Source: Bacillus sp. X1(2014) (GTDB lineage Bacteria; Bacillota; Bacilli; Bacillales_B; DSM-18226). Taken from it: 64,000 nucleotides of DNA. Positions 63,923-64,000 of the stretch are shown here, in pieces. The position numbers were made by a program, and so were the translations under genes. The stretch spans positions 668,912 through 732,911 of the forward strand of contig NZ_VEED01000002.1 of the NCBI RefSeq assembly GCF_007678255.1, in the 5' to 3' direction. Positions within the stretch are counted from its first letter, which is position 1, and each line of letters starts with the position of its first letter. Under the pieces are notes generated by a model. It did no database searches and had not been told where the DNA came from. It saw only the letters and a program-made list of their open reading frames with translations.

Positions 63923-64000
63923 ATGGTTAAGTCCTCGAACGATTAGTATCAGTCAGCTCCACATGTTACCACGCTTCCACCTCTGACCTATCAACCTGAT
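63923..64000 (-). rRNA. rrl: 23S ribosomal RNA, 3' end (partial)
   Basis: The minus strand reads GATAGGTCAGAGGTGGAAGC, TGACTGATACTAATCG and CGAGGACTTAACC, the standard 3' end of Bacillus 23S rRNA. The gene continues past the window edge. The spacer to 5S is about 78 bases with no tRNA gene. Confidence 0.96.

Overview
The window looks like chromosomal DNA of a spore-former-type Bacillaceae (Bacillus/Neobacillus-like). It has low-to-moderate GC, strong AGGAGG-type ribosome binding sites with frequent TTG/GTG starts, and typical Bacillus families (YugP, DUF1292, YkvS, CidR-CidAB, BrnQ, cold-shock protein, PspA). An rRNA operon enters from the right end on the minus strand (partial 23S, then 5S). 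I infer the taxon from gene content only. No CRISPR array, tRNA, transposase or integrase was seen.

Layout. 1-13.7 kb is ordinary core and accessory content: EamA exporter, YugP, Cof phosphatase, GNAT, aldo/keto reductase, cysteine desulfurase with a class-I glutamine amidotransferase-like hydrolase, MBL hydrolase, MFS exporter, serC and a luciferase-like monooxygenase. 13.7-16.2 kb holds a low-complexity protein made of 9-residue repeats, a tiny membrane protein and an ArsB/NhaD-type permease. 16.3-21.9 kb holds a DUF3800 protein, a gamma-carbonic-anhydrase-like protein, a PspA plus membrane-protein module, a guanylate-kinase-like protein and a peroxiredoxin gene interrupted by an in-frame TGA exactly where the peroxidatic cysteine belongs. 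A bacterial SECIS-like hairpin follows that TGA, so it is probably a selenoprotein. 22-36 kb holds an MDR transporter, CidR/CidAB, threonine aldolase, CspA-family protein, BrnQ, a BsuPI lipoprotein, HAD enzymes, an isolated glgC and a DUF438/hemerythrin/PAS protein. 36-41.8 kb holds a ring-cleaving dioxygenase followed by a TetR-MFS-CocE cluster; that cluster is bracketed by two copies of the dioxygenase gene's 3' end.

The centrepiece is 41.9-59.1 kb, all on the minus strand: a 2-aminoethylphosphonate (AEP) catabolic locus combined with bacterial microcompartment (BMC) genes. In transcription order it encodes the PhnS-PhnT-PhnU/V type ABC importer, a TIGR03340-like membrane protein, an MHS-family symporter, PhnW (AEP transaminase), a DeoR regulator, MgtC, a saccharopine-dehydrogenase-like protein, PhnX (phosphonoacetaldehyde hydrolase), a BMC-H shell protein with a C-terminal extension, an acylating aldehyde dehydrogenase with a C-terminal encapsulation-type helix, a second BMC-H protein, PduL phosphotransacylase, an unrecognised Rossmann/flavoprotein-like protein, an EutN/CcmL vertex protein and alanine dehydrogenase. 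The proposed logic: PhnW makes phosphonoacetaldehyde and alanine; Ald returns alanine to pyruvate; PhnX yields acetaldehyde and phosphate; the shell contains the acetaldehyde; the aldehyde dehydrogenase and PduL convert it to acetyl-CoA and acetyl phosphate, possibly re-using the phosphate that PhnX releases. Promoter-overlapping operator candidates lie before the phnS and saccharopine-dehydrogenase-like units.

59.3-63.6 kb holds a PHP-domain hydrolase, a deleted class III aminotransferase remnant, a second PspA plus membrane-protein module with the same promoter region as the first, a DUF1835 protein and a small hypothetical protein. Dispersed GGTGTCAGGCACC elements serve repeatedly as terminator stems across the window.
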